From Dyella_B jejuensis (GTDB lineage Bacteria > Pseudomonadota > Gammaproteobacteria > Xanthomonadales > Rhodanobacteraceae), in contig NZ_JADIKJ010000006.1 in assembly GCF_044904675.1 (NCBI RefSeq), positions 1-64,000 on the forward strand: DNA of 64,000 nt, read 5' to 3'. Of this stretch, positions 1 to 8,840 are shown in pieces. Both the position numbers and the translations under genes were made by a program. Numbering within the stretch: position 1 is the first letter of the stretch; each line of letters begins with the position of its first letter. Below the pieces are notes generated by a model that had not been told where the DNA came from, did not search any database, and was given only the letters and a program-made list of their open reading frames with translations.

Positions 1-149
1 CCGTCGTCTCGACAGACAGCCAGTCTGCCTTCCTCGCTCCTCAAAGCCGGGTACATCCATGTACCCTCCCCGCGTGCGCCGACGAACCTATGGTCTGCGA
101 ACAGACAGAGCTGGTGACGCCTACGTAGCATGGATCAGAGCATCCCTAG
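1..149 (-). repeat. Partial copy of MITE-like palindromic repeat element
   Basis: This stretch is the reverse complement of 43492-43640, with about two mismatches (near positions 28 and 131). It contains the same 18-bp palindrome (49-66) and ends in the same terminal inverted repeat, closing with CTAG at 146-149. The window starts inside the element, so its other half is not visible. The right end abuts a decayed rhs fragment, which suggests insertion into, or recombination at, an older rhs copy. The family resembles non-autonomous DNA elements rather than a gene; the short frames inside it are not credible proteins. Confidence 0.85.
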
Positions 150-152
150 CTC

Positions 153-250
153 GCCATCCCTATCAAACTGATAGATATTTTGAATTTTTTATTGAGCGTA
201 ATGGCTATGTGTTGGCATCGACCATGATTGTCGACGCATCACCAAGCGAC
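153..250 (-). pseudogene. Fragment of a second rhs gene
   Basis: The bases align over roughly 98 positions, without obvious gaps, to 4111-4209 inside the intact rhs gene, in the same orientation. That part encodes about residues 781-813 of the large Rhs protein (the DASTITVDANT and KNVYQFD stretches). The translated fragment keeps DASTI.VDANT but then meets a stop, so it is not functional. It is cut at 149/150 exactly where the palindromic repeat ends. It is probably the remnant of a duplicated or displaced rhs gene. Confidence 0.75.
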
Positions 251-304
251 TGGATTTTTCATCGCCTAATATTCCCATTTTATGGGCGATACCCATCTTA
301 ATTC

Positions 305-853
305 TTACCATTTCCAAGCATTCTCGGTTGCCGGACACCTACAATCCATCACTGAGTTCATTTGTCTGAAGAAATTATTCGCCAGCATCGTTACTACATC
401 ACCCCCATTTTTAAATGAAACATCGAGATTATTAACTGCGCCAAGACGCCCTGAAGCGTCAAAATATAATCCTCCAATACGGTAGTTATATTGACCAAAA
501 AAAATGATCCCCCACCGCATATCCCCTCTACTTTCGTACACTGGCGCAACAGTTAGATGCGTTAAAACTAGCCTTAATTCTTGCCAATATTTTGTATTTG
601 GCACCATGTTAATGGTGAGCCTGTATTCCGGACTCTTTTCAAGCATTTCCGGCGTAATCGAAGTACGAGTAATCGTGCCAGGGTTCATTTCCAAAATATC
701 CACGCGCCATACTTCGTTCGATGCAAACCGTTCTAGCGTAAGCTCCAATTGTTGACCAGAGGCCGGCTCTTCAACATCCGCCGGAATAGCGTCGCCCATC
801 AGGAGGAGAACAACAAGCGTCACCACCATTTTTTTTAAAAATTTATTTTTCAT
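305..853 (-). CDS. Exported hypothetical protein, candidate Rhs immunity protein
   Basis: A 182-residue protein with a lysine-rich start and one hydrophobic segment (about residues 9-21), read as a signal peptide or single anchor; the remainder would be periplasmic. I do not recognise the family. Its ATG overlaps the rhs stop codon by four bases (850-853), so the two are probably translationally coupled. In polymorphic toxin systems the gene directly after the toxin tip usually encodes the cognate immunity protein; that role is inferred here from position. The gene is visibly AT-richer than the rhs core, as expected of exchanged toxin-immunity cassettes. Export would suggest that protection is needed in the periplasm. 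Family unknown; immunity role moderately likely. Confidence 0.6.
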   Translation of the reverse strand: MKNKFLKKMVVTLVVLLLMGDAIPADVEEPASGQQLELTLERFASNEVWRVDILEMNPGTITRTSITPEMLEKSPEYRLTINMVPNTKYWQELRLVLTHLTVAPVYESRGDMRWGIIFFGQYNYRIGGLYFDASGRLGAVNNLDVSFKNGGDVVTMLANNFFRQMNSVMDCRCPATENAWKW

Positions 854-3800
854 TTTTTTGAAGTAGGCGAAGATACGGTATAAGGAACTCTATAGTGGTT
901 ATCCCGTATTCCTTCTCCTAAATTTATTGCAGCCGGAGTTTCATACTCATCAATCACGCGCTTTTCCTCATAATTTTGGTAACCCGATGCGAAGGCGTTA
1001 CCAACTATTCGATCCACTGGGCTTGCGCCCGCATGCGCCAATTCGTGACCCAGACCTAACGCAGGTGTCTGACTTCCACCATTGGTTACGCGGAGTGCGC
1101 TATACGGATCCCAATAAATATTACTATAGTCTTGGAGCCCTAGTCCTGCTGCCGGCTGATATAGGTCCTCCCCATCTTTACTATAGTTGATAACAAAGAT
1201 TACTGGCGAATCCTCTAGCCTCTTGATCAAATTTGCCATTCCGCTATCCGCACTTAAATAATCAATCGCTTGGTTATATAAGTAAGGATCACCATTAACC
1301 AAAATTTTTAACCCCATTGGATCTGTCGCATTCACCGGATCATTTCGGACATAGGCGTAAAAATTCAATCCCCCATCTGTTTCGATTGGATCCGCTTGCA
1401 TAAACCTACCAAGTACTGGCGAGTACATTCGCGCCCTGTTGTAGTACAGTCCAGTCTCCGGATCGTAGCGACGCCCCGTATATAGATAGGGTGATTGGTC
1501 ATTACCCAAACTGACACTCGTGCCGTAAGCAGTGTAGGCATTCTTCTCGCTCATGATGCCGTCATCGCCCACCAACCCGATCACGGAACCTAGCGCATCG
1601 CTTAGTGCAAACTGATGATTGTTGGATGGGTCAACGATCGCCACCAGCTCATCCAGTCCGGCGCCATAGATGAAGCGCTTCTGCAAAATGCCCGTGGCGC
1701 TGTATTCGGCAATCTCTTGGTCGCCTAGAGATACGTAATGGGTGGTCAGGCCATTGACTGTTTTGCTTTCCCTTCGCCCCATTACGTCATAAGCGTAGTT
1801 CGCCGTAGTGCCGGGCGTGGTCGCCTGATAAAGGTGGTTTTCAGTGTCGTAGCTGTAGTTCCAGCCGTTGCCACTGATCAAGTTGCCGCGCGTGTCGTAG
1901 GCGAGGCCAGCACCATTGATGGCGGTGTATTGATTGAGCGCATTGCTAGCGTAGGATGACGTGTTGCCGGGCAGGCCCACGGGTATGAAACTCGAGTCGC
2001 TGATGCTTACACCGGTGCGCTGATGGTCGGTGTTGTAGCTGTATTCAAAGTCCAGGTTGCCCCCGGTCCAGCTATTGTCGATCAGCGCAACCTGCCCGCC
2101 CTTGGTCCAGTCGATGGTGGTGTCGGCCGCCTTGAACGTACCGGTCATCTCGCTGCCGATGCGTTGCGAGAGCACATTGTATTCGTAATGGACCAGCTGC
2201 TTGCGAGCACTGGTTGCGCCTTCGTAGATATCGGTCAAACGGTTCAACGCGTCGTAGGCCATGCTGGTGGTGTAGGCCGGCTTGCCGGGCCATGTCAGCG
2301 ACGTTCGGTTACCGTTGGCATCCAGGGTCCAGGTGGTGGCGCCCAGATCGGAACGCGCTTCGCTGATCTGGCGGCCGGCGCTGTCATAGCCGTAGCTAAA
2401 ATTCAGGCCAGCGCTGCTATTGGCGACCATGCGGCGACCGGTGTAGTCGTAACCAAAGCCCACTTGCGCTTCATTATCCGGCGCCTTGCTGTCCATCCGG
2501 TTGAGCGGATCGTAGCTGAACCAGATTAACTGACCGGAGCGATTAACCGTGACCAACTCGTTACCGGCCTCATCGAGACCGTGCAGTTCGTAGCCGTTGT
2601 CCGGATAGATGATTTGCTTTTGGCGCTTGAAGCCGTCGTAGTAGTAGGTGAGCGTATTGCCGCTACCGTCGGTAAGCGTGGCCAGGCCCCCGGTGTTGTA
2701 GTAGGTGCGCTGTTCGCGCACAACCGCGCCGAGGTTGCGGGAAATGGATGGTTCCAGATTGCCGGCCACTTGGTCGGTGACTTTGATCACGCGCGAATTA
2801 GGATCGTAAGCATAGGCCACCTGTCGACCGCTGGAACTGGTTTCCGTGGCAATGCGACCTACGCTGTCGTAGGTGGCGGTTTTACTTGTGCCGTCGGGCT
2901 GAACGATACTGATAACCTTGCCACCGGCGTCATACACCGTGGTGGTGGTTCGCGATGGATCGGAAACGTCACCGGTGGCGTGCATTTCCGCAATTTTCTG
3001 GCCGTCGGCGTCGTATTGGTATTGGGTGATGCTTTTACTGAACGGCGCAGGCTGCGTCACTTGGGTGAGGTGGCGCAATGCGTCGTATTGATAATTGACG
3101 GTGTTGCCACGCGGGTCGGTTTCGGTGAGCTTGTTGCCAACCGCGTCATAACTGTATTGAGTGGTAAGACCGAGATGGCCAGCGCCGGCGTCTTCCACTT
3201 TGCTCAAAAGGTTCAGCGTGGTCGGGTCATAGGCATAGGTGGTTACGCGACCTTCTGCGTCAGTCACGCTGGTGGGCAGACCGAAACTGTAGGTAGTCTT
3301 GGTAACCGGGCTCATCGTCGCGCCACCGGGCTTGGCCACGGCAGGCTGCGTAACCTGGACGAGATTGCCGGCGGTGTCGTAGGTATTGGTAGTGACGTAG
3401 CCGCGCGGATTCTTCACGGTAACTGGCTTGTTGAAGATCGGATCGTAAGTCCGAGACTCGACCAGCGGCGTGGCCGGCTGACCGGTCACGGTGTCAACAG
3501 CGCCCGGGATAGGATTGGTGGTCTGGCTGATCACGTTGCTGTTAGCATCATAAGCCACCTCCACGCTATCACCCGCAGGATAGGTGGTCTGCACTTTTCG
3601 GCCCGCCCCATCGTAGGTGAATACCGTATGGTTGCCGACGTGATCGATGTCTTCGATGTTGTTGCCGTTCTTGTCGTAATAAAGCGACCAATCGTTACCT
3701 GACGGATCGACTTCGGTTGATCGGTGACCGTTGGCGAACAGATATTGCCAAACGTTACCAGAAGCGTCGGTCTGGGTTTTTATCTGGCCCAGCGCGTCGT

Positions 3801-6549
3801 AGACGTTGGTAACGGCAGCGGCGCTCGGAAACGAAGGATAGAAGATCGATGTCAAAAGGCCGAATGGATCGTAGGTGTAGGCGGTGGTCTTGCCTGCCTG
3901 GTTGGTGGAACTGATCAATGCCTCGCCTTTGTAGGCAAAGGATACCGACGCATTGCCGTTGCTGACCTGAGTCAGCTTATTGCCGCTGTAGGTAAAACTG
4001 AGCTTGGCATTGTGATTATTACTCACCAAAGCCAGCGTTTTGTCGGCGCCGCTACCGTTGTAAGTAAGGGTAACGTTGTTGCCATTCAAATCGTGCCACT
4101 GGGCTAGCTTGCCATACGCGTCAAACTGATAGACATTTTTGAACTTGTCAGTGAGCGTGATGGCCTGGGTGTTGGCGTCGACCGTGATCGTCGATGCATC
4201 GCCTGGCGGCGGGACATACAGCGGGCCGTTGACCGTGGGAATCTTCACGAACTTTTTGGTGCCAATGTCTAGGTTCAAGGTGATCGCATTGTCGACCAAT
4301 TGATCCATCATCCAGCTGGCTGCCAGCGAAGCGACGACGGTGTTGGTCAGGAGAGGGTTATCGCTATTGGACAGACCCTGCAGCACGTAGGCCGTAACAG
4401 CGGATGACACGGCGGCTAGCGGGTTGTCATCGCCAAATGCAAGGTAACTGTCGCTGTCGATCATGGCCGAGGTCATGAAATTATTGCGCCAGCCCGCACC
4501 CATACCGATGGACTGGTTTACATTGCTGGAGTCATAAGAGCGGTTGAAGCTCAAGCGGAAGGGAAAGTCTCCATTACCAACGTCAATATCCGGATGAGTG
4601 TATTGATAACCTCCTGACCGCATATCAATCGGATCATGGGCGAGCGGCGGCGGCAAAGAGTTTTGGCCTGTAGCATCGAACGAATATGCTCCCGAGAACA
4701 GATCATTGAAACTCGGTAGCGTGCCATATCCTCCGTAATACCCTCCGGCAATCAGATAGGCCATATTGAAGTTATTGCCGGCGCTATCGAGCTGGTAATA
4801 ACCACTACCTGTCCAATCACCGACCTTGCGCGCGCCATTCTGCGGAACAAAGATCTGTCCGTTGTCCGGATGGGCCTGCAGATAGCCGGCCATGATAGCC
4901 TTGCTGCTGTCGTCCCAGTTTTGCAGAAGCGGTTGCACCTGAGCCCAATTCGCATTATTGGCTTCGATGAATCCGGTACCGTCGTTGTTGGCATAGTCAA
5001 ACATGCGCACGGTGGAGACAGCCGGATTTTTCTGTAGCTGATCCACGGCGGTGGATTCGAGCGTGCTGTTAAATATATTGATGCCTATAGCCGCCGCCCT
5101 CATGCTGTCGATCGGCATGCTGGCGTCGAACGGACTAAAGCTGTTGGTCTGACCTGGGAAGTCCACATAGGCGGACGTGGTTTTGCCGGCGATGCCCATG
5201 GCTGCATGGCGCACGTCGACAAAGCCAAAGTAGTCGCCAGAAAATTGGCCCGCGCGATCGGACTGGCTGAGATAGGCGGTACCGATAGCCGTCAATGCTT
5301 CGCCGGTGGCGGGCTCACCAGTTTGTCCGGCATTGAGATAACGTTGCACGGCTTTTTGATGGCGAGTGAGGCTGTCACGACCCAGTTCACCAGCCACCAG
5401 CATCAGTGCGTACATTCCGCCAGTTTTAATCCGGGGATGTACCGTCCAGCTGGAGAAATTGGCCCCGGCCGGATAGGGCTGCTGCACAGTCATGTTGACG
5501 GTTTGCACCGGCACGCCGGTGGCCGCGCCAGTCGCCAGTACTGTGCCATCAAGCGCTAGCACCGGTTGTGCTGAGGCGTTGTAAGTCAGAGTCAGGCGCT
5601 TGCCTGCGATCTGGCTGGCGTACAAATTAGTGCTCAGGCCGGGGTTTGAGCCATCGGCGCTATCAGAAACGGTCAAGGTGTAAACCGTTTCGAACGAACC
5701 GGGCAGGCTATCGTAAAGCGTACCAGCGGCCGGAAAGGTCGAACCGTAGTAATCGTTGGTGATGGCCCGTCCACCATAGACTTGCTTGGTCGAGGCGGAG
5801 GGTGCGTTGGTTTTTAAATAGTTGGCGAGGTTGCCAGAATAGGCGTTGAGTTGTGCCGTGAGCTGCCCGCGATCGAAGTGCTGCGCGGAGTTCACGCCCG
5901 CGGGCATACCCGGGATAGGTGAAGCCCCGCCTGCCACCGATGAAAGCAAACTATCCCTCGAATAGCCCATTGCCTTGCCCAGATCGATGGGCGTAAAGGC
6001 AATGTATGACTTAAAGGATGGGTCTAGTTCGTAGGTAGTGCCATTGACTGTGGCTTCCGTCCAGACCATGTTTATGGTCGTATTCTGAGCATCGATGTTG
6101 CCGGAGAAGCCGCCATTACCAAGCACCGTCGACACAGCGGCAACAGTGTTTTGCGTACCCAGCAGATTGGCCATGGCCGCGGTAGGAATCGTTACGCTGC
6201 CATAGCGGTAATTGGCACTGATGCACGATTGCCGTAGCAGTTCGACGAACAGGGTGTTCTGGTCGATGCCGTTGCCGCGCCGATCCAGATAGGTGCCTAG
6301 CGCACCTTTCTTGGAGCCCCAGGTCGGCGAGTAGTCGATGTTGTAGTAAACATACTCGTAGATCAGGCTGAGGTTATATTCGAGCGCGCGCGCAAGCGAG
6401 GCCATCTCTGGCTCGGCGGGGGGCGGCGTACAAGTCAGTGCTGGCACCGCGGCCTGCGCGGGTGGCGTGTAGATCCCGGTGCTCACCCCCATTGCATACA
6501 ACAGCGCAGCGATGATGGCTTGCCGAAAAGTATGGATCCTATAAGACAT
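850..6549 (-). CDS. Sec-exported Rhs/YD-repeat polymorphic toxin with HELAH zincin tip
   Basis: A 1,899-residue protein. The ATG at 6549 is preferred to an in-frame GTG at 6570 because an AGGAG ribosome site sits just upstream. Order: signal peptide (to about residue 33); a transglutaminase-like segment (about 55-190, with YNIDYSPTWGSKKGALGTYL); a long beta region; many YD repeats from about 600 on (for example YTYDPFGLLTS, YSYDAVGNKLTE); the Rhs-associated core ending in DPMGL at about 1747; and a 152-residue variable tip. The tip carries HELAH (1835-1839) followed by NYEEKRVIDEYETP, resembling M91/NleD-type zinc metallopeptidases. The gene becomes AT-richer at the tip, consistent with toxin swapping. 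No VgrG, PAAR or T6SS gene is nearby and a signal peptide is present, so secretion differs from T6SS-loaded Rhs proteins. The M91 assignment is from motif recall; the zincin motif itself is clear. Confidence 0.9.
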   Translation of the reverse strand: MSYRIHTFRQAIIAALLYAMGVSTGIYTPPAQAAVPALTCTPPPAEPEMASLARALEYNLSLIYEYVYYNIDYSPTWGSKKGALGTYLDRRGNGIDQNTLFVELLRQSCISANYRYGSVTIPTAAMANLLGTQNTVAAVSTVLGNGGFSGNIDAQNTTINMVWTEATVNGTTYELDPSFKSYIAFTPIDLGKAMGYSRDSLLSSVAGGASPIPGMPAGVNSAQHFDRGQLTAQLNAYSGNLANYLKTNAPSASTKQVYGGRAITNDYYGSTFPAAGTLYDSLPGSFETVYTLTVSDSADGSNPGLSTNLYASQIAGKRLTLTYNASAQPVLALDGTVLATGAATGVPVQTVNMTVQQPYPAGANFSSWTVHPRIKTGGMYALMLVAGELGRDSLTRHQKAVQRYLNAGQTGEPATGEALTAIGTAYLSQSDRAGQFSGDYFGFVDVRHAAMGIAGKTTSAYVDFPGQTNSFSPFDASMPIDSMRAAAIGINIFNSTLESTAVDQLQKNPAVSTVRMFDYANNDGTGFIEANNANWAQVQPLLQNWDDSSKAIMAGYLQAHPDNGQIFVPQNGARKVGDWTGSGYYQLDSAGNNFNMAYLIAGGYYGGYGTLPSFNDLFSGAYSFDATGQNSLPPPLAHDPIDMRSGGYQYTHPDIDVGNGDFPFRLSFNRSYDSSNVNQSIGMGAGWRNNFMTSAMIDSDSYLAFGDDNPLAAVSSAVTAYVLQGLSNSDNPLLTNTVVASLAASWMMDQLVDNAITLNLDIGTKKFVKIPTVNGPLYVPPPGDASTITVDANTQAITLTDKFKNVYQFDAYGKLAQWHDLNGNNVTLTYNGSGADKTLALVSNNHNAKLSFTYSGNKLTQVSNGNASVSFAYKGEALISSTNQAGKTTAYTYDPFGLLTSIFYPSFPSAAAVTNVYDALGQIKTQTDASGNVWQYLFANGHRSTEVDPSGNDWSLYYDKNGNNIEDIDHVGNHTVFTYDGAGRKVQTTYPAGDSVEVAYDANSNVISQTTNPIPGAVDTVTGQPATPLVESRTYDPIFNKPVTVKNPRGYVTTNTYDTAGNLVQVTQPAVAKPGGATMSPVTKTTYSFGLPTSVTDAEGRVTTYAYDPTTLNLLSKVEDAGAGHLGLTTQYSYDAVGNKLTETDPRGNTVNYQYDALRHLTQVTQPAPFSKSITQYQYDADGQKIAEMHATGDVSDPSRTTTTVYDAGGKVISIVQPDGTSKTATYDSVGRIATETSSSGRQVAYAYDPNSRVIKVTDQVAGNLEPSISRNLGAVVREQRTYYNTGGLATLTDGSGNTLTYYYDGFKRQKQIIYPDNGYELHGLDEAGNELVTVNRSGQLIWFSYDPLNRMDSKAPDNEAQVGFGYDYTGRRMVANSSAGLNFSYGYDSAGRQISEARSDLGATTWTLDANGNRTSLTWPGKPAYTTSMAYDALNRLTDIYEGATSARKQLVHYEYNVLSQRIGSEMTGTFKAADTTIDWTKGGQVALIDNSWTGGNLDFEYSYNTDHQRTGVSISDSSFIPVGLPGNTSSYASNALNQYTAINGAGLAYDTRGNLISGNGWNYSYDTENHLYQATTPGTTANYAYDVMGRRESKTVNGLTTHYVSLGDQEIAEYSATGILQKRFIYGAGLDELVAIVDPSNNHQFALSDALGSVIGLVGDDGIMSEKNAYTAYGTSVSLGNDQSPYLYTGRRYDPETGLYYNRARMYSPVLGRFMQADPIETDGGLNFYAYVRNDPVNATDPMGLKILVNGDPYLYNQAIDYLSADSGMANLIKRLEDSPVIFVINYSKDGEDLYQPAAGLGLQDYSNIYWDPYSALRVTNGGSQTPALGLGHELAHAGASPVDRIVGNAFASGYQNYEEKRVIDEYETPAAINLGEGIRDNHYRVPYTVSSPTSKK

Positions 6550-6641
6550 GACTGCTCCTGATGGCGCCACGCCACAGGCACCGGCTTGTGTCGGGCGACG
6601 AGTAACGGGATAGCCCGCGTGAAACGGGGACGATGCTTGGC

Positions 6642-7121
6642 TTACTTGACGATGGCGTTGCTCAAACCCGTCGCGGACGATGGTGCGCCGGTCTTGCCCG
6701 ATTGCGCAGCTTGCGGCGTTGTGCCGGTGGCGAAGTCAGCGCGCGGAAATCCCAGCGGCGTGGTGTGGCTGGTCGGCAACGCATGGCCCAGCGTCGGCTT
6801 TGCGTCGGGGGCGTTCATGACTTCGCCGCTGACGCCGGCCAGCGAAGGTTTTTTCTCAGCAGTTGATGCAGCTTCTTGTTGCAGCATCTTGCGCACGGGC
6901 ACGTCGCTGGCTTTGACAATGCGCTGTTGCTGGAAGCGCTGGCCTTCGTCCGCGCTGACCAGCGGCATGCTCAATTGCGAGGGCGCTGTGTTGAGAGTCT
7001 GGGCAGATGCCTGACGGGCCTCGGACTGCGATTTAAGATCCTGCGCATGCGCACCAACCCCTGCTAAAAGTGCGATGGACACAAGCGAGCCGCACAAGCG
7101 TGATGGAATGATGGTATTCAT
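6642..7121 (-). CDS. Small exported hypothetical protein upstream of rhs
   Basis: A 159-residue protein with a clean signal peptide (hydrophobic residues about 9-22, cleavage near AHAQ at 24-27). The mature part is rich in Ala, Gln, Ser, Thr and Pro with no domain I recognise, and is probably extended or disordered. A GAGGG ribosome site precedes the ATG at 7121. It lies 26 bases after the YD-repeat mini-protein and about 90 bases before rhs, in the same direction, so all four genes from 7458 to 305 probably form one operon. A role as secretion helper or surface partner of the Rhs protein is only a guess from context. Confidence 0.7.
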   Translation of the reverse strand: MNTIIPSRLCGSLVSIALLAGVGAHAQDLKSQSEARQASAQTLNTAPSQLSMPLVSADEGQRFQQQRIVKASDVPVRKMLQQEAASTAEKKPSLAGVSGEVMNAPDAKPTLGHALPTSHTTPLGFPRADFATGTTPQAAQSGKTGAPSSATGLSNAIVK

Positions 7122-7146
7122 GAAGTTCCCTCTTCTGCGCTAACGC

Positions 7147-7458
7147 CTATCGGGTTTGCGCTTGTGTGCGATTGCCGACGGCGTCGTAGGTGTAACTGCT
7201 GGACTGAGCCGGATAGGTTTCCTGGATCAGGCGGCCGAGGCTGTCGTAGGTGTAGCTCACAGTGGCACCTCCGTTAGTGCCTGCATCCGCCACACGTGGG
7301 GCTATTGGCGGCGTTGCATCAGGAAGTGTGACTGGCGTGGTCTGCCCCGAAGAGGTGCCCTGAAGGTCAGCCGTTTGCAATGGCTGCGCCGACGCCACCC
7401 CGGACATCACACACAGCAGAGCTATCGCGCCCCCATGAATTCGTTTCAACACAATCAT
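7147..7458 (-). CDS. Exported mini-protein with two YD repeats
   Basis: A 103-residue protein starting at the ATG at 7458 (GGTGGA ribosome site upstream). The frame is open further upstream to 7533, but that extension reads through the repeat at 7466-7521 and precedes the signal peptide, so it is not used. The signal peptide ends near ASAQP. A Thr/Pro-rich linker follows, then YTYDSLGRLIQETYP and YTYDAVGNRTQ, which are classic Rhs YD repeats. The protein ends right after the second repeat, so it is a solitary fragment of a YD shell. It could be a genuine satellite of the Rhs protein or the preserved end of a degraded rhs gene; the intact start, signal peptide and operon position favour the former. 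Confidence 0.7.
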   Translation of the reverse strand: MIVLKRIHGGAIALLCVMSGVASAQPLQTADLQGTSSGQTTPVTLPDATPPIAPRVADAGTNGGATVSYTYDSLGRLIQETYPAQSSSYTYDAVGNRTQAQTR

Positions 7459-7465
7459 CGATGTT

Positions 7466-7521
7466 CCACCATGGACAGCGCCTTGATTAGCGCTGGAGGA
7501 ACTTTCGCGGATGCTGTCCGC
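7466..7521 (+). repeat. 56-bp direct repeat, copy A
   Basis: Matches 9336-9391 at about 53 of 56 positions in the same orientation. Inside it, GGACAGC and GCTGTCC form an inverted pair. It lies immediately upstream of the start of the small YD-repeat gene, so it may overlap that operon's promoter or leader. The second copy lies beyond the IS30 remnant and the orphan immunity-like gene, so the pair brackets about 1.8 kb of accessory DNA. Confidence 0.75.
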
Positions 7522-7533
7522 AAATAAAATCAC

Positions 7534-7904
7534 GCTTTCTCACCGAACCTCACGCTTCCTCACCCAAAGCATCAAAGCGATCTTGGTATTTTGCGGCATG
7601 CCCTATGTTCAAGACTTTGCCCTACACGTGCACGAAGTTATTGCCTAAATGTCTTGGCACCATTGCAGCGCATTGAAAAGCGGCGTAAAGGAAGGATTCG
7701 TTTACTTATAGAAAGCCATGCAATGAAAATCAGCGGGGCGAGAGGCCTTTCCCTTGGAAGAGGCCCTGCTTCATGACGATGCGCCGTGATGAAGGCGTCC
7801 ACCGCGCCCGGGCCATGCCTTCTCTGCGGGATGTTGCGATTCGCCGCCTTTGCGGAAACCTAAGCCCGCGCGTCCAGCAGGCGCTCTCCGCCGAGAAGTG
7901 GGGC
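7534..7904. other. Intergenic stretch between rhs operon and IS30 remnant
   Basis: About 370 bases with no convincing gene on either strand. It contains an imperfect palindrome around 7742-7768 (AGGCCTTTC...GAAGAGGCC). At its right end (7884-7901) it carries CTCTCCGCCGAGAAGTGG, nearly identical to the sequence that follows repeat copy B at 9384-9401. It is probably the scar of several insertions. No promoter is assigned with confidence. Confidence 0.5.
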
Positions 7905-8840
7905 CGATTCAATTTAGAAGTGCGCGTCTGAAGGACTTATCGAAGATCTGCTGCGGCGTGTGAAATCCTAGCCGCTTTCGTGGTCGGCTGTTGAGCTTGT
8001 CTTCAATGCTCTGGATGTAAGCATCAGAGAAGGTACTGAGATCGCAGCCCTTGGGGAAGTACTGTCGCAAGAGACCGTTGGTGTTCTCGTTGGAACCGCG
8101 CTGCCATGACGAGTAAGGGTCAGCGAAATAGCTCTTTGCCCCGAGCACGATATCGATCAAGGCATACTCAGCGAACTCGCTACCGTTGTCCCACGTGAGG
8201 GTTTGCGCGCGGGCAGCCAACGGATGAAGTGATTGGATAACTGCGCGCAGGGTCGGATCAGCTTCGCCCTTGGCGATGCGACGCACGCGCAGCAGCCCCG
8301 ACTTGCGCTCGACCAGCGTGACCAGGCGAGCGGTGCTCTTGCCGACGATGGTGTCACCCTCCCAATCACCCACGCGCGGGCGTGTCTGGACGATGGCCGG
8401 TCGCTCGCTGATGCGTCGCCCACCGAAACGTTGACGTTGGCGTGGTGTGCCGCAGCGGGCACGTCGCCGCCGCGTGCGGCAACGCAGGTGATGCACAGGG
8501 TGCCACCGCGCTGACGATCCCCTGCGATGTGTTGATAGATGCGTTCATGGCTGATGGCCACCGGCCCTTCGCCGGTGATCTGCTCGGGACTCAAGCCTTC
8601 GGCGAGACGGGCCTCGACGACAGGCCACACATCGCTCTGAATGTGCGGCGGTGCGCCTGGCGCGCGTCGTAGCGCTCCACGCCCTGCGTATCGCGACCCA
8701 ACTCCCGACGGATCGTACTGGGAGCCCGTTGAAGCTCATCACCGATCTCCCGCAGGGAAAATCCTCCACGATGCAGGTGTTGAATCTGGTAGCGTTCGTG
8801 TTTGCGCTCGACCGCCATAAGTCAGGTCAATTCAAAGGTT
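7905..8840 (-). mobile_element. IS30-family insertion sequence, degenerate
   Basis: Boundaries are approximate: the transposase remnant fills 7909-8818 and short AATTCAA/TTGAATT-type ends flank it (near 7909 and 8826-8846), but I cannot resolve clean terminal repeats or a target duplication. The transposase is disrupted by two frame changes, so the element cannot move itself. It sits between the rhs operon and a DUF6984-like gene whose last codons overlap its right end. Confidence 0.7.
7909..8818 (-). pseudogene. IS30-family transposase, two frameshifts
   Basis: Three consecutive frames give one IS30 transposase. The first (8818 to about 8640) has the N-terminal helix-turn-helix (HRGGFSLREIGDELQRAPST). 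The second (about 8630 to 8495) has WPVVEARLAEGLSPEQI and HERIYQHIAGD. The third (8496 to 7909) has the catalytic DDE core: DWEGDTIVGK, LTWDNGSEF, and the region around SWQRGSNENTNGLLRQYFPKG. Breaks lie near 8640 and 8495. Reconstituted length would be about 300 residues, less than the usual 320-380, consistent with small deletions. All three catalytic-core motifs survive, so inactivation looks recent. Confidence 0.85.

Noticed and set aside
850..6549. Type VI secretion association of the Rhs protein
   Set aside because: No PAAR, VgrG, EagR chaperone or T6SS gene is near and the protein has a Sec signal peptide.
7730..7912. A 60-codon minus-strand frame before the IS30 remnant
   Set aside because: Arg-rich, no ribosome site, no motif, and it crosses the repeat scar at 7884-7901.
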